A DNA stretch of 26,387 bases. It comes from Euprymna scolopes. Its lineage: Eukaryota; Mollusca; Cephalopoda; Sepiida; Sepiolidae. This document shows positions 10,143-20,989 of this stretch, piece by piece; position 1 is the first letter of the stretch; every line of letters begins with the position of its first letter. Under the pieces are notes generated by a model. It made no database searches and was not told the origin of the DNA. It saw only the letters and a program-made list of their open reading frames with translations. The translations under genes were made by a program, and so were the position numbers. The stretch lies in contig CM044500.1 of the NCBI GenBank assembly GCA_024364805.1, positions 10,564,006-10,590,392 of the forward strand, in the 5' to 3' direction.

Positions 10143-10260
10143 TTTGACATAATGCACCTGAAGAACGTCAGTTACATCGGCCGAAAAATTGTTTGAATAA
10201 CACTCAAAATGAGAACAAGAGTTCCAATAATTCAAATAATACTAATTACCAATATTCATC
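10143..10260 (+). mobile_element. Diverged hammerhead-SINE relic
   Basis: CACCTGAAGAACGTCAGTTA followed by CATCGGCCGAAAAATTG keeps the CTGANGA...GGCCGAAA frame of the SINE family at 23.6-24.4 kb. The flank AAAATGAGAACAAGAGTTCC then AATAATTCAAATAATA resembles that family's tail. It is closest to the minus-strand copy at 21712-21835. Stem II no longer pairs well, so ribozyme activity is unlikely. No A or B box is evident upstream. Confidence 0.55.
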
Positions 10261-10872
10261 TGAAAACTTAAGAATCATAATATTTTAAGAAAGTTTCGAA
10301 AATTAATGATTAAAAATGTAAACAATTACAAATTTTATTTCATTCTGCTAGCTTACGGCATATCAATTCCTGTTTGTATTTTCGGTAAATATTACCTTAC
10401 GTTACAACAGAACACCGACCATCTAATTTGGTTTTTCATGGGTATTTGGGGTCGCTGATCTGATAATAAAACCCTTTGCATGGTCTGAACCTCTGGAACC
10501 TGGGGCTACTTTGCTTCATTTCACCGCCGTCGGTTACGCTACGCGCGATTGGTTTCTTACTGAAATGTACGTTTGCACGCGGACGAGCGTAGCCACTTGA
10601 CGTTTCACAAGCCGTATGAATACATGGCAGACATTTTAAATGACAAGAAAAAATTTTCATTAAAGAAGGCTTTCACCTCATTTAATTGAAATTAGAACAA
10701 ATACTTTTCATGAAATTAAAAAAGAATAGTTTTCCTCTCATTTAATAGTAAAAATAATACTGTCAGTAAGTTTTCATGAGCGGTTTACAAAAACATATTT
10801 TTATGATTTTCTTTTTTTTTGTTGTTGGAGGAGTATTAATTAAAGAACTTGTGCAGTTTAGCAGGAGTATAT
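10261..10872. other. Unassigned sequence with a CpG-richer patch
   Basis: No gene is recognised. The part at about 10520-10605 is unusually CpG-rich for this window and contains an inverted motif (GGTTACGCT near 10530, AGCGTAGCC near 10587). The minus-strand open frame at 10436-10660 has no recognisable motif. Confidence 0.45.
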
Positions 10873-11003
10873 TGTTTAACATTTCACAGACATTTTGTGT
10901 TTACATTTGGGGGGAGGCAAGTGAGGGGTAACCGCCATAACACACCCGCCCTTGCCCCTCAGCCTCCAAATGTAAACCGAGTTTCTGTAAAATGTTAAAC
11001 GGT
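10873..11003. repeat. Imperfect foldback repeat, arms of about 60 bp
   Basis: The left arm from TTTAACATTT at about 10876 through GTTTACATTTGGGGG pairs with the right arm CCTCCAAATGTAAAC through AAAATGTTAAAC at about 10998. The centre is near 10935 (CGCCATAAC). Arm identity is high at the outer ends and decays inward. It resembles a small MITE or foldback element. No target duplication is evident. Confidence 0.65.
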
Positions 11004-11929
11004 ACAATCGGCGGATATCTGCGCGTTATTTACAGAAAAAATCAATTCAAGTAATAATTTCTTTTTATTCTTCTGCAACTCGTTAATCTGATCAATTATA
11101 TTATTGCCAGCAAATTTCCTTTCATTTCTGTCGGATCAGTTCTTTCCCAAGAAAGTAATATTTTTGTTCATGTCTGATAGTGATTTAACGTCTCTTATAA
11201 TTTTTCTAAGCATGTCACTTTTGGCCGGCCTGAAAGATTTTTGATAGACTTATAAAGGCTTCCAATGCTTGGGGGATATATTTTTTATTCTGTGAAAAAT
11301 GACAAAAAAAAAAAAAATAATTAGACACAAAGCCACTTAAAAATTGTCGTCCTCGTCACTGTAGCAAATTTTTATGCCGCGGGTTTAATTAAATGGAACA
11401 CCTTGACTGTCTTCTTTCAACTTTAAGTGTGAGACCGCGTGATTTCTTCCGGTAACTTTCGATATTGTGTTCCTGCATTTCTTCTATTTCATTTTCAATT
11501 CTTGTTTGGTCGTATCGTTCTCTCACACATTGGCGACTGCCGAAGACGAGCCCAAATTCATAACTATAAAAAATAAACAAATTTAAGAGAAACGAAACAC
11601 TCCATCATATTTTGTAGATATCATTTTTATTCTGAACATACGTGTGTGACGCCATCGACCCTCTAAATGCTAATATAAACATCTTAATTGTTCCTCAGAT
11701 AATTGATTTTTTATGAACCGTTCTTTTATGGGTCTTTAGGCGGTTAAAATAGTTTTTATGGGTAAAAAAGAGTGAAAATTGAAAAAAACGTTATACATTT
11801 AACACATTCATCTTACTTTATTTTTAATCAGTTTATATACGCGTCACGTTGCAATAGTGGTAACGTCACCAGCTTTGAATGCGACAGTTTTACTTTCGGT
11901 TTTTATTCCAGCTGATAGCACCTAGATAC
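11004..11929. other. Unassigned AT-rich sequence
   Basis: Only short low-complexity runs are visible, including poly-A near 11303. The open frame at 11389-11580 on the minus strand has no recognised motif. The last 80 bases may belong to the Helitron-ended repeat that follows. Confidence 0.45.
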
Positions 11930-12036
11930 TTTTTTTTACTTTTAAAATCACGACTCTATAATAATATATACGAAATATGGACACGTTTAAATATAATATT
12001 TAAGCGTATTTTACGACCGGGCAAAGCCGGTACCCC
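11930..12036 (+). mobile_element. Helitron-type 3' end
   Basis: The sequence ends with a GC-rich hairpin (CCGGGCAAAGCCGG at 12017-12030), then TACCCCATCCTG and CTAG at 12033-12036, followed by T. A hairpin about 10-12 bp before a CTRR terminus that inserts before T is the Helitron 3' signature. The preceding TTAAGCGTATTTTACGACCG recurs in reverse complement at about 24882-24905, so this belongs to a repeat family in the window. The 5' boundary is not determined. Confidence 0.6.
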
Positions 12037-12599
12037 ATCCTGCTAGTATCACATAATTATGCTTACAGTTTTGCATCAGTGCAACTTTAGAGAATTTTTG
12101 CATTAGATTATAATTGGCTAACTGATTTGGATAACTCTTTCCAGTTGCTTTCTTTGAGACAAATCACTGCGGTTGCTCAATATTTCGTTGAATGTCCACA
12201 GCCTCAGAGTTCTACATGGAAATACTTTGGATATATGTTGTAAATAACCCCAGGATGAATTAAAAGGTACTTATTTAGAACATGACCGAACTTCGGGTCC
12301 GAATCTTCAAGAATGGTTACGCAAGGAGCTATGAAAAGTTGACGCGAATATTATCAGGGATGATGAAGCGAAAACACCGAAAAAAATAAATAATAGAACC
12401 TGGAAAACGACAAAGTAGTTACCGTATGTTTGACTATATGGAAAATGAAACATTGTCGTTTTCAAGGAAAACTTTATAAAAAGATTTTTTCGATATAAAT
12501 TTTCGAAAACGTGGAAACAATTACGAAAAGAAAACTTTCTACTCAAGAAAAAAAAATAGCGCTTTTGAAAGAAAAGTTTTAAATGGATAATCGCTTATT
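12037..12599. other. Unassigned AT-rich sequence
   Basis: No gene or repeat is recognised between the Helitron end and the LINE copy that follows. Confidence 0.45.
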
Positions 12600-13082
12600 C
12601 TTTTTTTACACAGAGATCACCACTTATCAAGACCCGGAAGCCACACGAGGATAAGGGTTAATGGGTATACATTAGTGAACGTGATTGTATCGCAGTAAAC
12701 ACAAATAGTGGGAATTTTGTATATTGGATTACTTAGGGGGACGGCTCATCAACAATTTTATGTTAGACTTGAAGACAGATTGTAGTCAACTGGGAAGCAA
12801 GCAATTGGAAGAGACTTACACAGGCGTGCAGTTCTAAGAAAGAAGCTTTATTCATGGAATCTAGGATTAGGTTTAGGCACAGAAAAAAAGTGTGAGAAAT
12901 TATTGATAGTGGTGTTAGATAGACGAGTGTCTTTTTTTAAGTTTGTCGAGGGGGGACTATAGATTGAAGCTCAGATGAGCACTTGCCATGAAAATAACGA
13001 TAAAGCAGAGACAGGCTCGCAACGTCTCTTCTGTGAGAAAGAGGTTACAGGGAAGAGAAAAGGGCATCCCCCACTACGACGA
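12600..13082 (-). mobile_element. LINE family 2, 5'-truncated 3' fragment
   Basis: The fragment is collinear with 15540-15985, the 3' end of the longer family 2 copy. Shared blocks include AGTTCTAAGAAAGAAGCTT, GATGAGCACTTGCCATGAAA and GGGAAGAGAAAAGGGCAT. On the minus strand it carries the last part of the reverse transcriptase ORF and the 3' UTR ending with the complement of CACTTATCAAGACCCGGAAG. It is disrupted and short, like most LINE insertions that abort reverse transcription early. Confidence 0.85.
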
Positions 13083-13565
13083 GAACACTTGCTAATAAAT
13101 ATTTGGATGACAAAAAATAGAATTAATTCTAAAAAATATTTTTTTAACATATTGTTTTGCTTTCCCGATTCTATTTTCAAGGAGGAACCTTTTTTTTACC
13201 TTCAAAAGGTTTTATCTTGATATTTATTGTATTAGAAGTGCTGATTTATCATTTTGGATTTTTAAAAGTCTTGTTGCAATAACTTTTACGATTTCATTAC
13301 AACTTGTCGTTTGCTCGATCAGTTCAGATTCAGGATATGTATCGATCAAAGTAATACGGTAAAAGAAAAGGTTAAGGCATGAATAAAGGTTCCATTCTTA
13401 TGCCAGCCAGAATTTATTTTCGTCAAGAGCCAATTATTTGATTTCTTGATATTATATCGATTTAGATGAGTTTTATAAATATGAAGAATGAAAAGAAAAG
13501 AAAACACTATCAAAATTAATAAAAAAGATACTTTTTCCCGATTTCAATCTATAAAGATTCTTAGA
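13083..13565. other. Unassigned AT-rich sequence
   Basis: No gene or recognisable element is visible. It leads into the AT minisatellite. Confidence 0.45.
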
Positions 13566-13573
13566 AATATTAA

Positions 13574-14228
13574 TAAGGCATAAATACATAATATATAAAT
13601 AAATACATAATATATAAATAAATATATAATATATAAATAAATATATAATATATAAATGAATATATAATACATAAATAAATATATAATACATAAATAAATA
13701 TATAATATATAAATGAATATATAATACATAAATAAACATATAATAAATAAATATATAATACATAAGTAATTATATAATACGTAAATAAATATATAATATA
13801 TAAATAAATATATAATACATAAATAAATATATAATATATAAATAAATATATAATATATAAATAAATGTATAATACATAAATAAATATATAATATATAAAT
13901 AAATATATAATATATACACAAATATATAATACATAAATAAATATATAATATATGAATAAATATATAATATATAAATATATAATACATAAATAAATATATA
14001 ATAAATAAATATATAATATGAAAATAAATATATAATACATAAATAAATATATAATATATAAATAAATATATAATATATAAATAAATATGTAATATATAAA
14101 TAAATATATAATACATAAATATATAATATATAAATAAATACATAATATATACATACATAATATATAAATAAATATATAATATATAAATAAATATATGTTA
14201 TATAAATAAATATATGATATATAATTTT
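13574..14228. repeat. 19-bp AT minisatellite, about 34 copies
   Basis: Tandem copies of ATAAATAAATATATAATAT with variants (C or T at the end, G in ATGAAT). Shorter units occur where one ATAA is lost. The long minus-strand open frames across it are an effect of the TA-rich unit lacking stops. The array resumes at 14632-14672 after the Helitron fragment and the gap. Confidence 0.95.
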
Positions 14229-14241
14229 TATAAGGCATAAA

Positions 14242-14510
14242 TCTATAATATAAAGCTGAATGTGTGTGTGTGTCCGGTCACGAATACACTCCTATATGGT
14301 TAACTATTTTAAACAACTGATTACATATAATGTTAGAAGATATATCGAGACACAGGAATGGGTATGTTTGATCTGGCAGAACGGTGGTTCATTAAAATTA
14401 TGGCGTCTGCGGTCGCGCCTGGTCCACAAGTATGTAAATAAAAAATTAAAAAATTAAAAAAAACGTTAACAGTGTGTTTGATATAGATGTACATAAGAAT
14501 ATTTTGATAA
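14242..14510 (+). mobile_element. Helitron 5' part, cut by assembly gap
   Basis: It starts with TCTATAATATAAAGCTGAAT after an A, as a Helitron 5' end should, followed by a GT run. About 270 bp are collinear with the reverse complement of 19550-19816, including AACAACTGATTACATATAA, the TGGTCCACAA motif and TTGATATAGATGTACATAA. The remaining part and 3' end fall into the N-gap. It is non-autonomous as far as seen, and the open frame at 14260-14457 lies in this non-coding repeat. Confidence 0.85.
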
Positions 14511-14631
14511 NNNNNNNNNNNNNNNNNNNNNNNNNNNNNNNNNNNNNNNNNNNNNNNNNNNNNNNNNNNNNNNNNNNNNNNNNNNNNNNNNNNNNNNNNN
14601 NNNNNNNNNNNNNNNNNNNNNNNNNNNNNNN
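14511..14631. other. Assembly gap (121 N)
   Basis: This is a run of N. Directly after it the 19-bp AT minisatellite continues to about 14672. The rest of the Helitron (about 490 bp if like the other copy) would not fit in 121 bases, so the gap is probably larger than shown or the junction is misassembled. Confidence 0.95.
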
Positions 14632-14689
14632 ATAAATAAATATATAATATATAAATAAATATATAATATATTAATATTAATAAGGCATT

Positions 14690-15539
14690 TTGAACTTTAC
14701 TGAACTGTTATGCTGACATCATTTTCTCCTTTTCTCTTTTCAATTCATATTCAAATATAATTTTAATTGTTTCTGTTTAGTCATTCATGAGTTACCCACC
14801 CTTAAAAAAGGATATGCTTGAAGGTGCAGTGACCTTTCGTTAAATATCAAGCACATGAACAAGCACGAACGGCCACGATTCAGAGCATGCGCACATGTTA
14901 TGTCCATGTTGATGCACTTCCGCACAGACGCTGCACATGATTAATCATACATGCAGAATGTATTAATTTTATCACGGACGCAACGTAGAATAACAAAATA
15001 AGAAAGCACACAAAGAAAATTAACTAAATTAATTAAACGGATTAAATACATCTTTATTAGCATAATAGGCTAACGACATGAAAGAATAATAGCAAGTTTA
15101 ATTAAGAAAGTCAAAATAATTGACCGAATTTCCAACTATTGTTACGTTCTCACCAATGAGCGATCAAGAATCAAGTAAACCAATGTCCTTCTACCCACAT
15201 CTATCTGTGTGTTTATACGTGCTTTGTATTCTCTGTGACGTCGCTTCATTGCTGTTTCCTGATCATCTAATTAACTGAGACAAAACTTCTCATGTATGAA
15301 AAACACCAGGACACGCTGCTTCAAGGTTTTATTGGAGAGAATTTACTTATGGAGAGAGAGACTACATAATTACATTTATTTCCTTCTTAACTTATTTATA
15401 AAATCATGGCTTCGCAGTAGTGCTGACCAAACACCATCTTCCTTTTAAAAAAAGAAGGATCTAGCTTTTTTCATTAAATTTGCTAATCTAGCATGCCATT
15501 ACAATCTATATTGCTTACCATTTTTTTTATAAAAGAAAT
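14690..15539. other. Unassigned AT-rich sequence
   Basis: No coding frame or recognised repeat is visible. It contains a patch with several GCATGCGCACATG-like alternating motifs near 14885, without assigned meaning. Confidence 0.45.
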
Positions 15540-18262
15540 CACAATTTTTCAAGGCCCAGAGGCAACTCTAGGATAAGGGTTAAGGAGTGTACAGTAGTCA
15601 AAGGGATATTATCATAGTAATCGTTAGAAGTGTAAATTTGGTAAATTGGATTAATTAAAGGGAACAGCTCATCAAGAACTTGTTTATTTTGGACTTGAAG
15701 ACGACCAAAAAAGCAAACGGAAGAGAGTTCCACATGTGTGTAGTTCTAAGAAAGAAGCTTGTTCATGGAATCAACGTTTAGGTTTAGGCACAGATAAAGA
15801 GTGGGGGAAATTATTGATAGTGGTTTCAGGCAAACGAATGTTTCTCATTTGGCGAGAGGGGATCATAGATTACAGCTCAGATGAGCACTTGCCATGAAAA
15901 TAACGATGAAGCAGATACAGACTCACAACGTCTCTTCTTTGATAAAGAGATTGCAGGGAAGAGAAAAGGGCATTCTCCACTAAGCTACGAAGTCTATTTT
16001 GAACTCTGTCAAGGCAAGATAAGTTCTTTCTAGCAGCTCCTGTCCAAATGGCAGAGAATTGCATCAGCAAGTAGATATCTACTGGATCGATAGAAGAATA
16101 CCACCATTTTTCCAGCGACCTTGGCAAGGGATTTTATGTCCGCGATCCATTTCAGATCAGGAGAAAAGGTCAAATAAAAAAGCTCTCCCAAGACAAGAGC
16201 CATTCATTTCAATTGATGCCAGATTGGGATCAGATTGTTGATGATGTAAAGATAGAAGCTTGGTTTTAGATGCATCAAAAGTAACCAGCCATTTTTTCCC
16301 ATTGTACTACGTGCTCAAAATCAGAGGAGAGAGAATCGGAGAGAACTTGGTCGTTTACGGTCTTTGATGTGCTACCATATATGGTAGTATCGTCCGCATA
16401 AATGTCTCAGAATGATCTAAGGATGTGATTTGGAAGATCATTATTGTAGATCAGGAAGAGAGTTCGACCCAGGATGGAACCCTGAGGTACTCCAGCATTA
16501 ATACTATAGGCTTCGGATTTCTGCTCATCAACTAATACTCTTATGAACCTATCAGAGAGAAATGATTTAAGAATTGAAAATACATTTCCAGCTATACTGT
16601 CGCTGGAGATCTTGTAAAGGTCTTCGATATGTCAATAGCAATTGCCCTATTGTCACTAAGAAGGTTATTTTTTCTGAGGTGGTTGACTATTTCTCTATTT
16701 AACACATATTCCAGTAACTTACTTATGACGCACAGGCGACTTATTGGTTTGTACTGAGAGGGAGATGACCGATCACCTGAATTCTTAAATACAGAGTATA
16801 CTGATTTTCCAGGGTATTGGAAAGCAATTTTTCTTAAGACAACGCTTAAACAGCTTTGTAAGTATGGGAGCTAGTTTTGGTTGAAGCTTTTTAGCACTAT
16901 AGTTGGAATGCCGTCAGGGCTAGTTGCTTTCCGTGAATCAAGGTTTTTGATTAGCTTGGTAGTATCACGCACAGATATTTATATGTCGCATAGCCCTTTT
17001 TTTGATACAGGGGGAAATACCGGAGGTTGGCAGCCTTATTCACACAGGAGTCAATTAGCTGCAAAGTTCTTGGCAAAGAGTTTGGCTTTGTCTGATGCTG
17101 ACGAGATTACCTCACATCCATTGATGATAGTTGGAACAGAGCATACGCTTCTGTTCATGATCCTGTTTGCAATTTGCCCAAACTGGTGGGAATCAAGCCG
17201 CTGCTCAGCTACTTTGGACTTGGCGGACTGAGCATACAACTCTCTTGCGTTCTTCATTACTCATTCACAGTGGTTGCTGGCAGTCCTGAAAGCGGCTTTA
17301 GTCTCAGTACATCTATTACGTTGGAAGCAATGGAAAAAGTGATTTCTGTGCGCAATGGCAGCAGCACATTCCAGAGAGAACCACGGCTGGCTGTTAGGTT
17401 TTTGCTGGAATTTTTTTCGAGGGTATGAAACTGGCTATACCTACAATTAACCATACCATCAGGTCTACTACTATAGAGAACACACCCTTTTTAAACATGA
17501 AACGCAGAGGTAGATCTGATATAAATGCACGGAAGCTATCCAAGTCAGCCATAAAGTATCAATATACTGTACGATGGGGAGCTAATCGTGAGAACTTATT
17601 ACATTTCGTTTTTATATTAACTGATACAGCAGAGTGGTCGGAAGATCCAAGTGGAGACGGAATGGAAGATGAACATAGCTCAGGGGAAGTTGTGAGGAAA
17701 AGGTCTAGGAGACTTGCATACTGACCGTCAATATCGGGCAAACGGGTGGGTTCGCGAACGATCTGAGTGAAGTCATAAGTAATGGAGAAATCGTGACAGA
17801 ACCTCCCCTCACCATATGCCTTGTTTAAGATAGTTAATCATTTCACATTGTGAACATTGAAGTCTCCACAGACGTGAATGTTAGCCGAAGGATGAGCAGA
17901 TATGATGAGGTCAATTTTCTCAGATATGCTCTTAAGATGGTAACTCCACTGTTGTGGGAGATAGAGGGAAAATATAAACGCAGTCGTGTGAGCAAGTGCA
18001 ACCCGAAAGCACGTATAGGGCAATTTTGGATGTTCTCTTGAGATGTTCCTACCATCTGGAAAGCCATCTTTAATGTAGGCACATATTACATTCCTATGGC
18101 GATTTTGGGGTCAGATTGAAATGTTAAGTATCCTTTAATTTCAAACTCTTCTAGGGAAATGATCGATCCAATGCCAGTTTCGCTTAGGAATAATAGATCT
18201 GGTCTAGTTTGCTGTAATTGGGTTTCAACCTCTCGACTCCTGATGTTGGAGAAGGAGACATG
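15540..18262 (-). mobile_element. LINE family 2, long copy (2.7 kb)
   Basis: This is a Jockey/CR1-type non-LTR retrotransposon on the minus strand. It runs from an endonuclease-like N-terminus at about 18262 to its 3' UTR at 15540, where the A-rich tail is rendered as T-rich sequence on the plus strand. The 5' boundary falls at a TA microsatellite, so an upstream ORF1 or 5' UTR is missing. Two shorter copies of the same family lie at 12600-13082 and 20154-20341. Confidence 0.9.
15880..18250 (-). pseudogene. LINE endonuclease-reverse transcriptase ORF, degenerate
   Basis: This polyprotein nicks the target site and reverse-transcribes the LINE RNA there. On the minus strand the order is an apurinic endonuclease-like domain, then the polymerase. 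The endonuclease carries NIRSREVETQLQQTRPDLLF then LSETGIGS, IHVCGDFNVHN (GDFN metal-site motif) and GSSDHSAVSVNI (SDH catalytic motif). The polymerase carries AYSINAGVPQGSILGRTLF (motif B) and IYADDTTIYGSTS (motif C, YADD). The C-terminal region reads LSCLDRVQNRLRSLVENALF and RYFHGKCSSEL, homologous to the same region of family 1. Stops and frameshifts occur throughout, for instance the stop before DIYADD. It is dead, and the 5' end starts just before the endonuclease. Confidence 0.9.
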
Positions 18263-18270
18263 TTAGTGGG

Positions 18271-18272
<2 letters not shown>

Positions 18273-18338
<66 letters not shown>
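18273..18338. repeat. (TA)n microsatellite
   Basis: About 33 uninterrupted TA units, located between the 5' end of LINE family 2 and a SINE-like repeat. It may have grown from an AT-rich insertion junction. Confidence 0.97.
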
Positions 18339-18341
<3 letters not shown>

Positions 18342-18450
18342 ATTATTTAAAAAGTAAACTAAAAAAATGATTCGTGCGCCACCATCAAGAATCGAAACCA
18401 AAACATTTAGCTTACGATTTACTTTTTCCTTTGACGTTAATGCCTGGGCT
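18339..18450 (-). mobile_element. Repeat with possible tRNA-like head, SINE-like (copy 1)
   Basis: It matches 24960-25080: on the plus strand both read CGTGCGCCA, then AAGAATCGAA, ACATTTAGCT, ACGA and GTTAATGCCTG. On the minus strand it has a B-box-like GGTTTCGATTC at about 18396-18406 and a weaker A-box-like GCATTAACGTCAAAGG. A pol III-derived SINE is likely, but the tRNA fold is not convincing. Confidence 0.5.
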
Positions 18451-18965
18451 TTTCTTCCTCTTATTACTTGTTTGTTTTCCTCATAATTCCATTTCCTTTT
18501 TAATTCCCTCCTCTCCTATCTTCTACATTTCCTTGTTTATAAAAACGAAAAAAAACCCAAAACAGCTTCTTTAGTTTTTTATTCGATCCTAAATTACCGA
18601 GATGTTTCATTTGTTTTTTTTTTATTTTCTTTAATGGACAGCATTCTCCTCCCTATTTAACATACTTTTCTATCGCCTAAAACGAGCTGATACGCGATCA
18701 TGCATAATTCCTGATAACCTTTATGTTGAAAATCCTCAGATCAGTATTTTATATACATTTATTTTCTTGATTTTATTTCTGCTTTACGACATTGGTAATA
18801 TCACGAGTAATGCGGAAAAATGTCCAACCAAATTTTAGTATTAATCCTAAAAACAAGAAGGGGTTCAGTGTTTGTGATGCATCCAGTAAGTCTTCACAGT
18901 TAAAGACAAAAACGCTATATACAACTGATTTGGTTGGTTAGTTAATTTTGTTTTACGGCATATCA

Positions 18966-18969
<4 letters not shown>
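18451..18969. other. Unassigned T-rich sequence
   Basis: No gene is recognised. The plus-strand open frame 18374-18574 runs partly through the SINE-like repeat and is low-complexity hydrophobic sequence. Confidence 0.45.

Positions 18970-19055
<86 letters not shown>
18970..19055. repeat. (TA)n microsatellite at Helitron 3' end
   Basis: About 43 TA units that run directly into the CTAG end of the neighbouring Helitron. The Helitron may have inserted into the array, or the array may have expanded from its AT target. Confidence 0.97.
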
Positions 19056-19056
<1 letters not shown>

Positions 19057-19816
19057 TAGCAAAAGTACCCGTCGTTTACTGGGTTCAAAAACAGCCTACA
19101 GAAAATGGATTGTGATTTATGAAAGTATGATAGTTTATGAAAAGAAAGGGTTGTAAAGAGATAGCTTCGAATTTGGGGGTATCAAAACCAAAGCAATATA
19201 TGGTGAAAATAAAAATAAACTAGATAAACCCAATAATTTATTATACCATACATGTTCACACTGAAACACTTATCACAATATTCTGTGGATCTATATTAAA
19301 AAAAAAACTTGTTAAACTTTGTGACATATTTCCATTCTATAGAGGTCAGGCGCGAAGGAACACCCCATAATTTTATTATACCATATTTCTTCAAACTGAA
19401 ACATAATTATCAAAGTATACTTACGCAGATAGATATGAAAAGTCTTTATTAAAGTTTGTGCCTATTTCTATTCTATGGAGGCCAGGCGCGAACGCAGACC
19501 CCACAATCTTATTATACTATCCCTATTTAAGTTAAAACATACTTATCAAAGTATTATTATGTACATCTATATCAAGAACACTTGTAAACGTTATTTTTTA
19601 ATTTTTTATTTCCATACTTTGTGGACCAGGTGCGAACGCAGACCCCACAATTTTAATGAACCACCGTTCTATCAGATTAAACATACCCATTCCTGTGTTT
19701 TGATATATCTTCTATCGTTATATGTAATCAGTTGTTTAAAATAGTCAACCATATAGTAGCCTATTCGTGTCCAGACACACGCATACACACACAGATATTC
19801 AGTTTTATATTATAGA
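19056..19816 (-). mobile_element. Complete non-autonomous Helitron, 761 bp
   Basis: On the minus strand the 5' end is TCTATAATATAAAACTGAAT after A. The 3' end is a hairpin (ACCCAGTAAACGACGGGT), then ACTTTTG and CTAG, followed by T, the classical Helitron insertion between A and T. No Rep/helicase coding is present. Inside are three clear and one degraded tandem copy of a unit of about 136-144 bp. They are marked by GGCGCGAA or GGTGCGAA at about 19349, 19485 and 19629, each with ACCCCACAAT-like sequence next to it. Internal tandem arrays are common in DINE-1/HINE-type Helitrons. The 5' 270 bp match 14242-14510. Confidence 0.85.
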
Positions 19817-19824
19817 TAAGCGTG

Positions 19825-20045
19825 TCAAACTGACTCCAAAAGTTTATTTCAAATAACACCATGCAAAATATATTCTATTTAAAGCGTGCCTTATCGACGA
19901 AAACTATATTTCAAATTCAACTAAGACAGACTAAAAGAAAGTCTATTTAAAACGTTACAGACTGACGGAACCATTATTTCAAACCTAACTAGAATATAGC
20001 AAATAAAATGCTATTTAAAACGTGAATAACTCACGACCATGATGC
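19825..20045. repeat. Degenerate tandem repeat, about 65-70 bp unit
   Basis: Three to four diverged copies, each carrying TTATTTCAAA-like sequence and then about 25 bp later GCTATTTAAAACGTG or a variant (ATTCTATTTAAAGCGTG, GTCTATTTAAAACGTT). It is non-coding. A related unit is found at 20990-21090. Confidence 0.65.
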
Positions 20046-20153
20046 ATGAAACATAAATGAAAATAAAAAATAAGTGTATTAGAAGGCTATTGCAATGTGG
20101 GTTACCGGTGTGAGAAGTGGTGTGAGAAGTGATGTGTGAAAATGAAAATTATT

Positions 20154-20341
20154 CGTCTGCCTGCTTCCCTCCTGACTACAACTTGGATGTCTTCAAGTCC
20201 AACGTAAACAACTTCCTGATGAACCGCCCCTTAAGTAGACACTCTAAAATATCCACACAAACATACTGTACTTACAATAACCCTTATCCATGAGTGGCTT
20301 CCGGGCCTTGATAAGTGGTGACCACCTTGGAAAAAAAATAG
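20154..20341 (+). mobile_element. LINE family 2, extreme 3' fragment
   Basis: The plus strand encodes SSACFPPDYNLDVFKSNVN then NFLMNRPLSRHSKISTQTYC, ending NNPYP before a TGA. The 3' UTR CTTGATAAGTGGTGACCACC and an A-rich end follow. It preserves an intact reading frame for the last 50 or so residues, so it is the least decayed copy of the family's C-terminus here. The 5' truncation is severe. Confidence 0.85.
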
Positions 20342-20985
20342 ATAAACGGGTGGAAATTTTGTAGAATAGTTTAATATCGAACGTCTATTTATTTTTCACA
20401 GTCGCATATAACATTACATATACAATCAGTGAATGATTAATGTCTTTGATATTTCGGGATAGCATCCCTTTGTCAAAAAGAAATAAAGTGTGAAAACTGA
20501 CGAATGTTTCAAAAGAGAAGAAATTCCATTGTCATGAAATAGGAAATTGAGTTGAAAGTACCAAGCAGAAAACAAAGTCTAATTGATGCGTTCTGAGGTT
20601 CTAATTTAATCTGATGTGTAATAATACATACTATTTTATTTGTAATAATTTATCACTAGTTTATTTTATTTTTACTTTTGAATTTTTTAATTTATTTTTT
20701 CTTTTTATTTATTACTTTTATTTTTTCGTTAGTTTATTTTATTTTTTATTTTTAGTTTAATTTATTGAGTTTTATATTATTATATACGTATATATGTGTG
20801 TATATATTCAATTTTAATTATTGAGCTATCTATCGTATATGGTTGCATCCATAGAAACGGTAAAGTTCGCACACGTAAAATATACATATATTTATTTATC
20901 AGCAATGCTTCAAGCAAACTACCTTTCCCCATTATACATGAAATTATATGTAAAACGTGAAGAACTGTGAAAAATTCTATTTTAA
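20342..20985. other. Unassigned, T-rich low-complexity sequence
   Basis: No gene is recognised. The part at 20640-20770 consists of irregular TTTATTTTATTTT-type sequence, and short ATATGT runs follow near 20785-20805. Confidence 0.5.
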
Positions 20986-20989
20986 TCTT

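Noticed and set aside
11955-12036. An 82-bp minimal Helitron starting at TCTATAATA
   Set aside because: The preceding base is C rather than A, and similarity to the copy at 24.9 kb extends upstream of that point. Only the 3' end is accepted.
13473-14238. Three long minus-strand open frames (up to 222 codons) rich in Tyr, Ile and Leu
   Set aside because: They are translations of the 19-bp AT minisatellite in several frames. The unit has no stops on that strand, so length carries no meaning.
16881-17724. Plus-strand frames of 84-116 codons
   Set aside because: They are antisense to the family 2 LINE ORF, which has GDFN, SDH and YADD motifs on the minus strand.
18865-19062. Open frame with a YI repeat on the minus strand
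   Set aside because: It is the translated (TA)n microsatellite.
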